A stretch of 64,000 bases of DNA from Shewanella livingstonensis (lineage in GTDB: Bacteria > Pseudomonadota > Gammaproteobacteria > Enterobacterales > Shewanellaceae). The notes beneath the pieces were generated by a model. The model saw only the letters and a program-made list of their open reading frames with translations. It was not told the origin of the DNA and ran no database searches. How positions within the stretch are numbered: position 1 is the stretch's first letter; the number at the start of each line of letters is the position of its first letter. Both the position numbers and the translations under genes were made by a program. Shown here one piece after another: positions 28,201-36,330 of this stretch. The stretch is from NCBI RefSeq assembly GCF_003855395.1, contig NZ_CP034015.1, forward strand, positions 3,668,001 through 3,732,000. The letters run 5' to 3'.

Positions 28201-30093
28201 AATTTCTGTTGCCGCAGCAAGCACATTGGTGAGTAAAGAGCCGAGTTTATTTTTTTCTAGTTGGCTGTTTTTACGTTCGGTAATATCAATCCTCAATGCA
28301 ATACAGCGATCAAGGTTACCGCTTTGATCCATAACGGGTGCAATAACCGTATCGAGCCATTTAATATTACCCTGACTATCACGGTTACAAATTTCATCAT
28401 GCCAAGTCTGACCTGAATTAATGGTTTGCCACATGTTTTTCCAAAACGCATCATCATGTTCATTCGACTTAACAATTGAATGATTGTTACCAATCATCTG
28501 CTCTCGAGTAAAGCCAGAAGTTATACAGAAATAATCATTCACCGCTAAAATAACGCCATTTTTATCGGTTTCAGAATAAAGCAGCTGCTGATTGATGTTA
28601 TCAAGTAAGGTTTTGTTTTCTGACAGGGCTTGTTGTAATGCATGGGTACGTGCGGTAACTTTACGCTCAAGACTGGCATTAATGCTTAAAATTTGCTTTT
28701 CCGCATTAAGCTGAATGGTGATGTCTCGAATAGTCTGGCTGACGCCAATAATTTTGCCAAACTCATTGTAAATTGCCAGTGAGGTCATCGACGTTGACAG
28801 TAGTTCATTGTCTTTGCGTTTGTGTTGGCTAATAAAGTTTAATAATGACTTACCACTTAATACCTGATTAAATTGTTCATTCTCTGCATCAATACCGTCG
28901 TTAGGCACAATAAACGTGGTTTTTTTGAGGCCAATCACCTCACTTTTTTCATAGCCAAAAATCGTTATCGCACCATCATTCCAGCTGGTGATCACACCAT
29001 CACAGTCAAAACTAATAATAGCATCAAGTGAATGTTCTAAAATATTAGCGCGTCTTTCATTATCTTCTATAATCATACGCTTACGACCTAAAGCGTAACC
29101 GTAAAACCCAACAAACCCGCCGAGTAACAAACTAAAAATCACACCATAACTAAAAACGATCTTAGGTGAGGTTAAATGTAAACCACTAATAAACTCAGGA
29201 TAAGCTAATAGCGATACTTGCCATTTACGGCCAAAAATCTCGCGTTCTAAGGTGACGAAAAAAGATGATAACGGATTAAGATCATTCACATGGGTTTCAT
29301 AAAACATGACCTTGTTTTGATCATCGCTCACATCATTGATAAAAATTTTGGTCGTCTTACGGGATAGATTGATGTTATCAAAAACCTCATTAGCAACTAA
29401 TGGCGCATAACTCCAACCAAAAGCATTTTGCTCCCTTAACTCCGGCGTTGATGGGGTAAAACCTGTGCGATAAATGGGCATTAAAATCAAAAAAGCTTGT
29501 AACGGATGACCAGTGGCTTGTACTAAAGTAATCGGCCCCGTTAAGCGTACTTCACCGGTTAAATATGCTTGTTGCGCCGCATTTTTACGATTTTCTTCTG
29601 AGGCAATATCTAAGCCGACAGCGCCAACATTACGCTCAACGGGTTCAATGTAATCGATTAAATATCGCTCATCGTCATGAGGATTCAGCTGGCGGACACT
29701 GTAATCTGGCCAATCATCCATTTTGGCTTTAGCAACAAAATCTGCTTCATCAGCTTTAGGCACTCGGCGGATATAACCAAATCCTCGAGCGCCTGGAAAT
29801 TCACTTTCAATATCACGCGTTGAGCTATATTTGCTAAAAATTTCACGTGTGATGTTATCTTCACCAATGGTAGAAACGGCACCTCGGGCACCTCGTAAAC
29901 CATATTGGTACAATACGATACGATCAATAATATTATTGGCAACTTGTTCGGTCACCGCTTTGAGTGATTTTGTAATAATATCGTTATTTTGATTCTTAAC
30001 ACTTAAAGCAGTAACAAAACTAATGACTAAGCCAAAAGCAAATACTCCAATACCCAATTTAAGCGCATTTTTATAACTCGATAGTTTGGTCAT
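25204..30093 (-). CDS. CHASE-multi-PAS hybrid histidine kinase with two receivers and HPt
   Basis: Very large hybrid sensor kinase, 1629 residues. Order: membrane helix (about 12-32), periplasmic CHASE domain (about 45-290, with ARGFGYIRRV), second helix (about 310-335), four PAS domains (about 345-885), HisKA with SHEIRTPMNAVLGM (His near 910), HATPase (GIGISAEQG, GTGLGLAI), receiver 1 (Asp in IIMDWRMPDMNG near 1194), receiver 2 (Asp in IVIMDMQMPVMDG near 1338) and a C-terminal HPt domain (AHTIKGTASNLG, His near 1488). The full phosphorelay lies in one chain and can feed the REC-GGDEF protein encoded next. The ligand is unknown; CHASE domains usually bind small extracellular molecules. Confidence 0.93.
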   Translation of the reverse strand: MTKLSSYKNALKLGIGVFAFGLVISFVTALSVKNQNNDIITKSLKAVTEQVANNIIDRIVLYQYGLRGARGAVSTIGEDNITREIFSKYSSTRDIESEFPGARGFGYIRRVPKADEADFVAKAKMDDWPDYSVRQLNPHDDERYLIDYIEPVERNVGAVGLDIASEENRKNAAQQAYLTGEVRLTGPITLVQATGHPLQAFLILMPIYRTGFTPSTPELREQNAFGWSYAPLVANEVFDNINLSRKTTKIFINDVSDDQNKVMFYETHVNDLNPLSSFFVTLEREIFGRKWQVSLLAYPEFISGLHLTSPKIVFSYGVIFSLLLGGFVGFYGYALGRKRMIIEDNERRANILEHSLDAIISFDCDGVITSWNDGAITIFGYEKSEVIGLKKTTFIVPNDGIDAENEQFNQVLSGKSLLNFISQHKRKDNELLSTSMTSLAIYNEFGKIIGVSQTIRDITIQLNAEKQILSINASLERKVTARTHALQQALSENKTLLDNINQQLLYSETDKNGVILAVNDYFCITSGFTREQMIGNNHSIVKSNEHDDAFWKNMWQTINSGQTWHDEICNRDSQGNIKWLDTVIAPVMDQSGNLDRCIALRIDITERKNSQLEKNKLGSLLTNVLAAATEIAIISTGNDGIITMFNRGAELLLGYKAEEIVGKQSPAIMHVPAEVHQRSIELSEEFGEEISTFDVFVYKPRTQGPETRTWTYIRKDFTQCQVSLSVSAMRDQSGEIIGYLGVAVNIDTMLKQQEELVSASNQLIKAAEVAELGIWNLDLDTNDLQWNDRMFAMYDYPLSLSEEGLNYQHWQRRIHPDDVDMATFALQQAINLNIAYDPIFRVITRSNQVRYIQAGAQISYDKLGKPVRVVGINRDITEQRELEQTLRLAKQAADAASAAKSAFLANMSHEIRTPMNAVLGMLQLIQHSDMSRQQVDYVTKAEIAAKSLLGLLNDILDFSKIDAGKLELDLHPFQLETLMRELAVMLATNGHNKNIEVIFDLDPAIPYLIEGDELRLRQVLLNLAGNAIKFTAEGHVIVSVHCNESNEKQVNLTISITDTGIGISAEQGDKIFQGFVQAESSTSRRFGGTGLGLAITKRLVELMGGELTLKSHIGEGSRFWFDLTFNIVEVKNSDVDIDLLGKNILLVDDSKMSRKILSKTLMAHGAYVNEAHNSKQAINLIDQSLNATSHYDVIIMDWRMPDMNGLETANHIQSMFAAGKAPAIIMLTAYGAEVMEQTKQYSHAPFVSMLTKPVTANLMLEAVYQAINGLEQPLQTKKITQLVLKDVRVLVVEDNQLNRQVIDELLRLQGAIVTLANDGIEGVDWVTKSNNQFDIVIMDMQMPVMDGLEATRLIRADGRFNDLSILAMTANASLADKALCLEAGMNEHIGKPIDMALLLPCMLNLLTLEDNTYYHSIVDNQPIGLPEVLSDSDDDVIIEDPDSILRRFGGELAFFIDVKHHFAAEMSEQLSMLTQAFEQQNNDAISSIAHTIKGTASNLGAKRLAAFAAMLEQNINNAINVDSVTCLSQMQSQINDSLHMLDTLFPDESAVLTASPLDNKAALPIQSIAADKMNHLMELLLDQNLDAIEYLERLLNNVAADKQWLRLKNQVSQLEFLDAIDTLKSIIKE

Positions 30094-30452
30094 TTTTATC
30101 AGTAGTTAAGAGTCACAGACATTAACTTTGGACGAAAAATGCTTTTTTTACAAGCTAGACATTGAAAAATATAGTGTTTCCAAAATTGATTACTAATCTA
30201 GACCGCGGCGCTGTTAAGCTTAGACTCTAGGCCGCTTCGCTGATAGTGCGCTGCACTTCTAGGGCGGACTACGTCCTGCTAAGGACCGCTGCGCTGTTAA
30301 GCTTAGATGCTAGAGTCTAGCCGCATAGCGTACTAGCAGCGCTCTAGTCAGCTAGAATTCAGTCATCTAGGCTTTTGCTTTTATAGCCTCTAGCCGCGCA
30401 GCGTACTAGCAGCGCTCTAGTCGTCTAGCTTCTCATTTCCAGAGCGATATCT
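30094..30452. other. Intergenic gap, mostly CTAG-rich repeat
   Basis: Between the start of the hybrid kinase gene and the stop of the royal-jelly-like gene. Apart from the repeat array (30198-30428), about 100 AT-rich bases remain next to the kinase start and should carry its promoter. No clear promoter motif was found. Confidence 0.5.
30198..30428. repeat. CTAG-rich mosaic repeat, array 3
   Basis: Longest of three arrays. It shares with array 2 the ordered modules TTAAGCTTAGACTCTAG, GCCGCTTCGCTGATAGTG, GGCGGACTACGTCCTGC and TAAGGACCGCTGCGCTG. It shares with array 1 GCTTTTATAGCCTCTAG. The module ending TAGCAGCGCTCTAG occurs twice within it. No coding sequence is visible. Confidence 0.85.
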
Positions 30453-31541
30453 TTAACGTCCTACCGTCGTTTCGGTTAGTGCATCAAACTGAATAATATA
30501 ATAGCGACCATCACTTTTGTCTTGCTGGTTATTTACCGCAGGAGACTGATGTAACTTATTCACCGTGACCAATAGTTTTCCATCGGCTGTAGTTGAAAAA
30601 CCGTCAGACCAACTGAACTTATCATCATCTTGATATAAAATATGATATTGACGATCAGTGTCAATATAACCCACCGCGTTATGGCTAATGTCGGTAACAT
30701 AAATATTACCGCCATTATCAATGGTGATCCCATCACTAATTGGCTTATTGGCATAAAATTCCACTTTACTGCGCAGCATATTAGCCGACATTTTGGCATC
30801 CAGCAGGTACTGCGTGTGAACGCGATACAGCTTTTCACCACTTAACGCACCAAAGTAAACCCACTCATTACTCGGATCAATGGTTAATGAATCAACTCCG
30901 ATACGGATCGGTTGTCCGCCAATAGATAAAGTATTGCCATTAATCACAGTATCAACATCTTCTGGGCGAGTATAAACACTGCCGCCTAATACTCGTCTGG
31001 CTTTCCCTGTTGTTAAATCAACTACAATCAATCCCGCATTACTGCCACCAGCAGGATCGGTGATATAAACGGTTTCATGCTTTCTATCCACAGCAAGATC
31101 ATTTAAAAATGAATTTTTAGGTAATACCGGCGCCGCTAAAGAGATCATTTTATATAAGCTGTTTTGCTCAGTATCCCAACCAATAAGTCGACCAACACCA
31201 TCATCGGCAGAAGCCGTTTCTAACATCCATAAAATACCTTGTTCATCAATTACCACACCTAGCACAGGGTTAAGGTTTTGATTAAATGCAGTATCAGGAT
31301 AATCAACTATCGAACCATCCGTTTTAAGCTCAACAATTCTCGAATTAACACCGTAAAAGTGATGATTACTCATAAACACTCGTCCACTGGACGAAACCGC
31401 CACATTACCCGGAGGATGCTGGCCATCTAGCTCACGAAACACCGAGTAATCTGCCGCCAACACACTGCAACTGAGTAGACTACTGAGCAATGCTAATGAT
31501 GCTAAAATCGACTTTCTAGACATAAATAAACGTTTAAACAT
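30453..31541 (-). CDS. Exported major royal jelly/yellow-family protein
   Basis: Exported beta-propeller protein of 362 residues with a signal peptide ending near VLAADYS. It matches the major royal jelly protein/yellow family known from insects and scattered in bacteria: GNVAVSSSGRVFMSNHHF, PVLGVVIDEQGILWMLE, FLNDLAVDRKHETVYITD and a late SDGITIDNGGNIYVTDI blade. Bacterial members are uncharacterised; some insect relatives act as dopachrome-converting enzymes or amine binders. It starts 14 bases after the peroxiredoxin-like stop, so the two form an operon probably controlled by the divergent TetR gene. An in-frame ATG six codons further in is an alternative start. Confidence 0.78.
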   Translation of the reverse strand: MFKRLFMSRKSILASLALLSSLLSCSVLAADYSVFRELDGQHPPGNVAVSSSGRVFMSNHHFYGVNSRIVELKTDGSIVDYPDTAFNQNLNPVLGVVIDEQGILWMLETASADDGVGRLIGWDTEQNSLYKMISLAAPVLPKNSFLNDLAVDRKHETVYITDPAGGSNAGLIVVDLTTGKARRVLGGSVYTRPEDVDTVINGNTLSIGGQPIRIGVDSLTIDPSNEWVYFGALSGEKLYRVHTQYLLDAKMSANMLRSKVEFYANKPISDGITIDNGGNIYVTDISHNAVGYIDTDRQYHILYQDDDKFSWSDGFSTTADGKLLVTVNKLHQSPAVNNQQDKSDGRYYIIQFDALTETTVGR

Positions 31542-31555
31542 AATAAATCAAATCC

Positions 31556-32200
31556 TTACAGCGCTTTTAATGAGCTAATAATATCTTCAGGAGCAAGACG
31601 ATAAGTATAATCGGCATCTACAAATGCTTTAGCAATGATACCGTCTTTGGCGACGACAAATGTCGCAGCAAGCGGAAAATCAAATTGATCCGCACCGTTA
31701 TGCTTCTCTACCTCCACACCAAAGTTTTGATATAACTCACGCACTGACTCGGGTAACGAAAATACTAGCCCTAACTGTCTGGCATACTCGGCATTAACAT
31801 CAGACAATACATCAAATTCAAGCTCATTCTTTTGTGCAGTCGATAACGACATATCCGGTAATTCTGGCGTAATGGCCACCAAAGTTGCACCTAACTGTTT
31901 AAACTCCGCCAGGTGTTGCTGATAAGCTCGCAGTGCCAAATTACAATAAGGGCACCAACCTCCACGATAAAATGTCACCACTAATGGTCCTTTGGCTAAT
32001 AAATCGGCCAAATGACGCGTTTCACCCAATGAGTTAATTAACGAAAACTCAGCCAATTTATCGCCCGCTTTAGGAGCGCTATCAATAATGCCCGATAGCT
32101 TCAAATTCAATGTTGCATCCGACATAATTGCCAACGTCTGTGCAGGTAGGTTGGCTTTGGTAGCATCACGTTTTTCCGTGAGCTGAGCAGATAAAGACAT
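31556..32200 (-). CDS. Peroxiredoxin-like (AhpC/TSA family) protein
   Basis: Thioredoxin-fold protein of 214 residues of the peroxiredoxin-like group. The active site reads FYRGGWCPYCNLALRAYQ near residue 80, with a CxxC pair rather than the TxxC of classic peroxiredoxins. DKLAEFSLINSLGETRHL and LVAITPELPD also fit. There is no signal peptide. It is the first gene of a two-gene unit divergent from a TetR regulator; a TTGAA-N6-TTCAA palindrome lies 20 bases upstream of its ATG. It likely detoxifies peroxides or an electrophile sensed by the regulator. Confidence 0.85.
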   Translation of the reverse strand: MSLSAQLTEKRDATKANLPAQTLAIMSDATLNLKLSGIIDSAPKAGDKLAEFSLINSLGETRHLADLLAKGPLVVTFYRGGWCPYCNLALRAYQQHLAEFKQLGATLVAITPELPDMSLSTAQKNELEFDVLSDVNAEYARQLGLVFSLPESVRELYQNFGVEVEKHNGADQFDFPLAATFVVAKDGIIAKAFVDADYTYRLAPEDIISSLKAL

Positions 32201-32219
32201 AATAGTTTCTCATTTATTT

Positions 32220-32235
32220 TTGAATATGCGTTCAA
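32220..32235. promoter_or_regulatory. Candidate TetR operator 1
   Basis: Palindrome TTGAA-TATGCG-TTCAA, 20 bases before the peroxiredoxin-like ATG. It matches a second site at 32270 in arms, spacer length and flanks (TTT before, G after). Confidence 0.7.
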
Positions 32236-32269
32236 GATAGTGAAATAACTACTATTGCGCAAGCAGTTT

Positions 32270-32285
32270 TTGAACAATCATTCAA
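32270..32285. promoter_or_regulatory. Candidate TetR operator 2
   Basis: Palindrome TTGAA-CAATCA-TTCAA, 42 bases before the tetR ATG. It is exactly 50 bases from operator 1, centre to centre, or about five helical turns, so both lie on one DNA face. Confidence 0.7.
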
Positions 32286-32327
32286 GTAGTGGTAATATAG
32301 CAACACAAACGATTAAGGAACGATGTC

Positions 32328-32900
32328 ATGGCAAAGAAAAACTTTGAACGAGAAGACGTATTAGATAAGGTCATTACATTATTTTGGCAAAATGGCTATG
32401 CCGCGTCGAGTATTCAACAAATAACCAAAGCAACCGGACTAAAACCGGGTAGCTTATATTATGAATTTGAGAGTAAAGAAGGTTTATTCCAAGCCGCGTT
32501 AGAACGCTATGCCACATTTTCGATTGACGCTATTCATCAATCAATGGCCAATGCGCCCAGCGTAAACCAAGCGATTAAACAGATTTTGAATGACCTCATC
32601 GAACAATCAAAATCATGCGAATATTGCGGCTGCTTTTTAATAAAAACCCAGCTAGAACTAGCATCTCAAGGTAATAAGCTTTATCAGTTTGCCTCTGCCC
32701 AATTGGCACAAATAGAGCAAATTTACGTTACTTACCTAAGTAAAAGCGTTACTGAGGCTCAAGCGAAAGCCTATGCAGCACAGCTCATGACGGTGATATT
32801 TGGCATTCGTATTTATGGTTATCAGGCCGACTCAGCAGAAACAAGTGCCAATACAGTAACCGCATTATTGCCGTGGTTAACAACCATAGTCGAAGGCTAA
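32328..32900 (+). CDS. TetR/AcrR-family transcriptional regulator
   Basis: 190-residue one-component repressor. The N-terminal helix-turn-helix is typical (LDKVITLFWQNGYAASSIQQITKATGL in pieces, followed by GSLYYEFESKEGLF at about 43-56). The C-terminal ligand domain contains a cysteine cluster, SCEYCGCFLIKTQ, near residue 100, which could make it redox- or electrophile-responsive. It is divergent from the peroxiredoxin-like/royal-jelly-like operon with two matching palindromes in the shared 127-base gap, so it most likely represses that operon and itself. AAGGAA precedes the ATG. Confidence 0.9.
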   Translation: MAKKNFEREDVLDKVITLFWQNGYAASSIQQITKATGLKPGSLYYEFESKEGLFQAALERYATFSIDAIHQSMANAPSVNQAIKQILNDLIEQSKSCEYCGCFLIKTQLELASQGNKLYQFASAQLAQIEQIYVTYLSKSVTEAQAKAYAAQLMTVIFGIRIYGYQADSAETSANTVTALLPWLTTIVEG

Positions 32901-32960
32901 GCCAGTGATAGCCAGCGGTAGCTAAATCCTAGTCACGAAGTGTTTTATTGGTATTGCAGC

Positions 32961-34865
32961 TCAGTGACTGGGATCATTAACAAGATATAAGGATTCGATA
33001 GCCTCTGGCAGCATGGGTTTATACAAGTAAAAACCTTGAGCTAAATCGCATTCATAGGTCTTTATATAATCAAGCATAAATTGGTCTTCTACCCCCTCTG
33101 CAATTACTTTTAAACCGAGGTTATGACCGATGTCGATAATAGTTTTGGCAATTGCTGCCGATGAACTGCTGCTTTCAACATCTTGTAAAAATGCTTTATC
33201 AATTTTGAGATAATGCAACGGCAAAAACTGTAAGTAACTGAATGATGAATAACCTTTACCAAAATCATCCAGTGCGAAAGTAATTCCATACTCATTAAGC
33301 CGAAGCATGATGTTTTTAACACTGAATTTATCTTCCATAAAAATCGATTCAGTGAGCTCAATAATTAAAGACTTACCCTCTAATTTATGATGCGTTAAGG
33401 TATCAATTAAGTGTGTTATCAGAGCTTCATTTTGAAATTCTAAACAGCTTAAATTAATTGAAATAGCCAACTCACCAATACCAGCTTCTCGCCACTTTAC
33501 TAACTGTAAACAGGCTTTAGAAATGACCAACCGACCGATATCAATAATTAACCCGGTTTGTTCTGCTATTGGAATAAAGACATCAGGTGGGATCACGGTG
33601 CCATCTTCCTGGGTCCAGCGGCATAAAGCCTCAACACTAACAACCTTCATTGTGTGTAAATCAACTTTGGGTTGATAGACTAAATACAAGTCATTATTTT
33701 CAATGGCTTTACGCAGTGATTGTTCAATCGCCAGTTGAGTTAACGCTTCTTTCTCAAGTGCTTGGCTGTAAAAGTGGAAGCTATTTTTACCTAAAGACTT
33801 TGACTGATACATGGCTAAATCTGCTTTACGGATCAGTGCATTGGCATTGTTATCATCATTAGGAAAAATCGAAATACCGATACTTGATGTCACCACAAAT
33901 TGACGCGAACCAATAATAAAAGGCTGCTTAATCAATGCTAACAAGTCTTGGCAGACCTGCTTTATAACCATTTCTGACTCTATTTTTTCTAATACAATAA
34001 TAAACTCATCGCCGCCCTGGCGAGATAAGGTATCAAATTCGCGTAAGCGTCCTTGAAGTCGTCTTACAACTTCTTTTAACACCAAATCGCCAGCGTCATG
34101 GCCTTCTGTATCGTTAATTTTTTTAAAATCATCTAAATCTAAAAATAACACCGCTAGCTTGTTATTTTCTCTTTTACTCGAGGCAATAGAATGGCTAATT
34201 CTATCCAGTAATAATGCACGATTTGGCAAACCGGTAAGCGCATCGTGAAAAGCATGATATTCAATAGTCGCTTCATATTGCTTTTGCACTGTCACATCGC
34301 GAAAACACCACACCCGGCCAGAAATTTTCTCTTCTTGTATTTGCGGCAAAGACCTAAAATCAAAGAAACGTTTATCGAGTAATTCAATGGTGCCCGTTAA
34401 ATATTGAAATGGGTTTTGGTTAAGATCATCAATAATAGACAGCATATGCTGTTTGTCTTTTACGATGCTCATAAACTCTTCCCAGTGCGACACCGGTTTA
34501 AAACCACTTTCGTCAAAAAAAGCCTGTCCCATGCTATTAAATGACAAGAGTTCACCATTTAATGCATACACAAACAAAATTTCACCGGTTGAGTTGAAGG
34601 TCGCATTTAATAAACCAATAGAATGTTCAAGTTTATGTTGAACTTGTTTCATCTCTGCCAGCTGGCTCTTTAGGGTTTCGTTGCGCTCATTGAGCTCATT
34701 AGAGATAAGAAATAAAGATCGTTCTAACATTTTTACACTTTGCTCATGTTGAGCATAGGCGTCAGATATCGAAGATAACAAGTTATTATTGTCGGCAATA
34801 AATAACTCATCTTTTTGAGTGCGCTTAAGCTGGCGTAATAACAATTTATGCATTTTCAATATCAT
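32961..34865 (-). CDS. PAS-GGDEF-EAL protein coupled to a FIST sensor
   Basis: 634-residue cytoplasmic protein. An N-terminal coiled coil (about 25-75) leads to a PAS domain (about 80-195, ending RVWCFRDVTVQKQ), a GGDEF domain (DALTGLPNRALLL, active loop QGGDEF near 285) and an EAL domain (about 380-625, with VEALCRW and DDFGKGYSS). Both catalytic motifs look intact. Its ATG shares one base with the stop of the FIST gene (TAATG), so the two are translationally coupled. FIST proteins of the NosP type pass ligand signals to a neighbouring kinase or c-di-GMP enzyme, which suggests this enzyme is the FIST protein's output. Confidence 0.92.
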   Translation of the reverse strand: MILKMHKLLLRQLKRTQKDELFIADNNNLLSSISDAYAQHEQSVKMLERSLFLISNELNERNETLKSQLAEMKQVQHKLEHSIGLLNATFNSTGEILFVYALNGELLSFNSMGQAFFDESGFKPVSHWEEFMSIVKDKQHMLSIIDDLNQNPFQYLTGTIELLDKRFFDFRSLPQIQEEKISGRVWCFRDVTVQKQYEATIEYHAFHDALTGLPNRALLLDRISHSIASSKRENNKLAVLFLDLDDFKKINDTEGHDAGDLVLKEVVRRLQGRLREFDTLSRQGGDEFIIVLEKIESEMVIKQVCQDLLALIKQPFIIGSRQFVVTSSIGISIFPNDDNNANALIRKADLAMYQSKSLGKNSFHFYSQALEKEALTQLAIEQSLRKAIENNDLYLVYQPKVDLHTMKVVSVEALCRWTQEDGTVIPPDVFIPIAEQTGLIIDIGRLVISKACLQLVKWREAGIGELAISINLSCLEFQNEALITHLIDTLTHHKLEGKSLIIELTESIFMEDKFSVKNIMLRLNEYGITFALDDFGKGYSSFSYLQFLPLHYLKIDKAFLQDVESSSSSAAIAKTIIDIGHNLGLKVIAEGVEDQFMLDYIKTYECDLAQGFYLYKPMLPEAIESLYLVNDPSH

Positions 34866-35995
34866 TATTTCTCAGAAAGTAGCGTGACAGCCATAGTCTG
34901 GTTATGTAAACCACACCGACCAATAGATTTTACAGGTGATATCTCACCGTACGAATAAAAACCCGAAATAACGCATTGCTCAGGTAAGCCTTGTTTTATG
35001 ATTTCCAATTCTTCTTCAACCCGTTGCCCAAAGACTAATCGGCGACCGACACAACTGATTAAAATAGCTAACTCAACTGGCGTTTCGGTAAAAGATGCGC
35101 CGGCATTATCTGCCGCAAGTTGAGCCCCCTCCAGTAAATCTTCATAATTGGAATGCATTAACTGACATGTAGCACCTTCGGTCATGTTTCCGGCAAACAA
35201 CATACTTTTTTGCCGTTCATCAATCGATAATATAGTACGCACTACGTGTTCTTGCTCACCATGTTGTTGTAACGCTAGAGGATATAACAAAGCCGATGCA
35301 GGAAGACCCGAAGAAAACTCGCCTAAGAACTCCTTATATAAATCTAACGCTGGTCGCCCGTCGAGTTCATAAAGCACATTATCCGTCGATTTAGTGATCT
35401 CACGTTTGGGCCCAAATGGACGCCATCCTCCTAAGCTACCACAACCAACAGATAACCTTTCACCATAAAGCCCTACCAGTACAATAAGACCACTTTCTAT
35501 GCGCTTATTATGCCATACCGTGGTTTGGCTAAAACGTTCACCATCACCGGCTAACCCGCCGGTAGCCATCACGCCTTGAGGTAAATATTGCTGTAAACCA
35601 TCAACCAATTCAGAGCCATTAACTAACTGGCCATCAGAAATAACCAAAACATGCTTTAATCCATCTAGTGATAGTTCACCAACCAGCTGCTTGGCTAACT
35701 CGGTGCAATGCTCAAATTGGTTTATCGAATGACTCACCACTTGCACCTGAGTATGATCAAAATCAATCGCGGTGACACATATGCTGTTGTCATACAAACA
35801 ATCGTCTTGAATTTCTCCACTGGTACTGCAGCCAACAATCTGCGCATTCGGAAAAGCTATTGATAATTCATCGTTAAGCTGCTTGCTTAACATCAGTTCG
35901 GGTGAACCAAATGCTAATAACAGATTACTCGATAAACATTGGGGTAATGGTTTATCCCAATGACTATTTTGATATATTGTTTGAAAAACGTGCAT
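34865..35995 (-). CDS. FIST-domain sensory protein, NosP-like arrangement
   Basis: 376-residue protein with an N-terminal FIST domain (about 20-215: VGCSTSGEI, VLVISDGQLVNGSE, MATGGLAGDGERF) and a C-terminal FIST_C domain (about 225-365: GRPALDLYKEFLGE, CVGRRLVFGQRVEEE, GFYSYGEISP). FIST proteins bind small ligands; the NosP branch binds haem and nitric oxide and sits next to kinases or c-di-GMP enzymes. I use the ATG at 35995 because AAGGA precedes it; a GTG five codons upstream lies before that site. The order here, FIST then GGDEF-EAL with one-base overlap, fits a ligand-controlled c-di-GMP switch. Haem binding is not shown by sequence. Confidence 0.9.
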   Translation of the reverse strand: MHVFQTIYQNSHWDKPLPQCLSSNLLLAFGSPELMLSKQLNDELSIAFPNAQIVGCSTSGEIQDDCLYDNSICVTAIDFDHTQVQVVSHSINQFEHCTELAKQLVGELSLDGLKHVLVISDGQLVNGSELVDGLQQYLPQGVMATGGLAGDGERFSQTTVWHNKRIESGLIVLVGLYGERLSVGCGSLGGWRPFGPKREITKSTDNVLYELDGRPALDLYKEFLGEFSSGLPASALLYPLALQQHGEQEHVVRTILSIDERQKSMLFAGNMTEGATCQLMHSNYEDLLEGAQLAADNAGASFTETPVELAILISCVGRRLVFGQRVEEELEIIKQGLPEQCVISGFYSYGEISPVKSIGRCGLHNQTMAVTLLSEK

Positions 35996-36330
35996 TCGGT
36001 AATCCTTCACTAAAGAGATAGGCCATATTTTAGCCGAAACGATTACACCAAGTAATAACCACTAAGGATGGCTTGAGCAATTGAACATACCGTGATTGTT
36101 ATCTTAAAGTAAACCCCGTTTATTATGCTATTTTCATCCGTATAACGTAACAGTAAAAACGCATTTTAATGAGCAATGACGGTACACTTAATTAACAACC
36201 TGTCGTAAGAAAAACAACCGTTTTACAGCAAGCAGAAGACATTACTCATATACCACTGTATGGTATTATTTCAGGCGATTAAAATGGCTGGTCATTGGAC
36301 CCATCGTTCATACAATGTAAGGATTACTCA

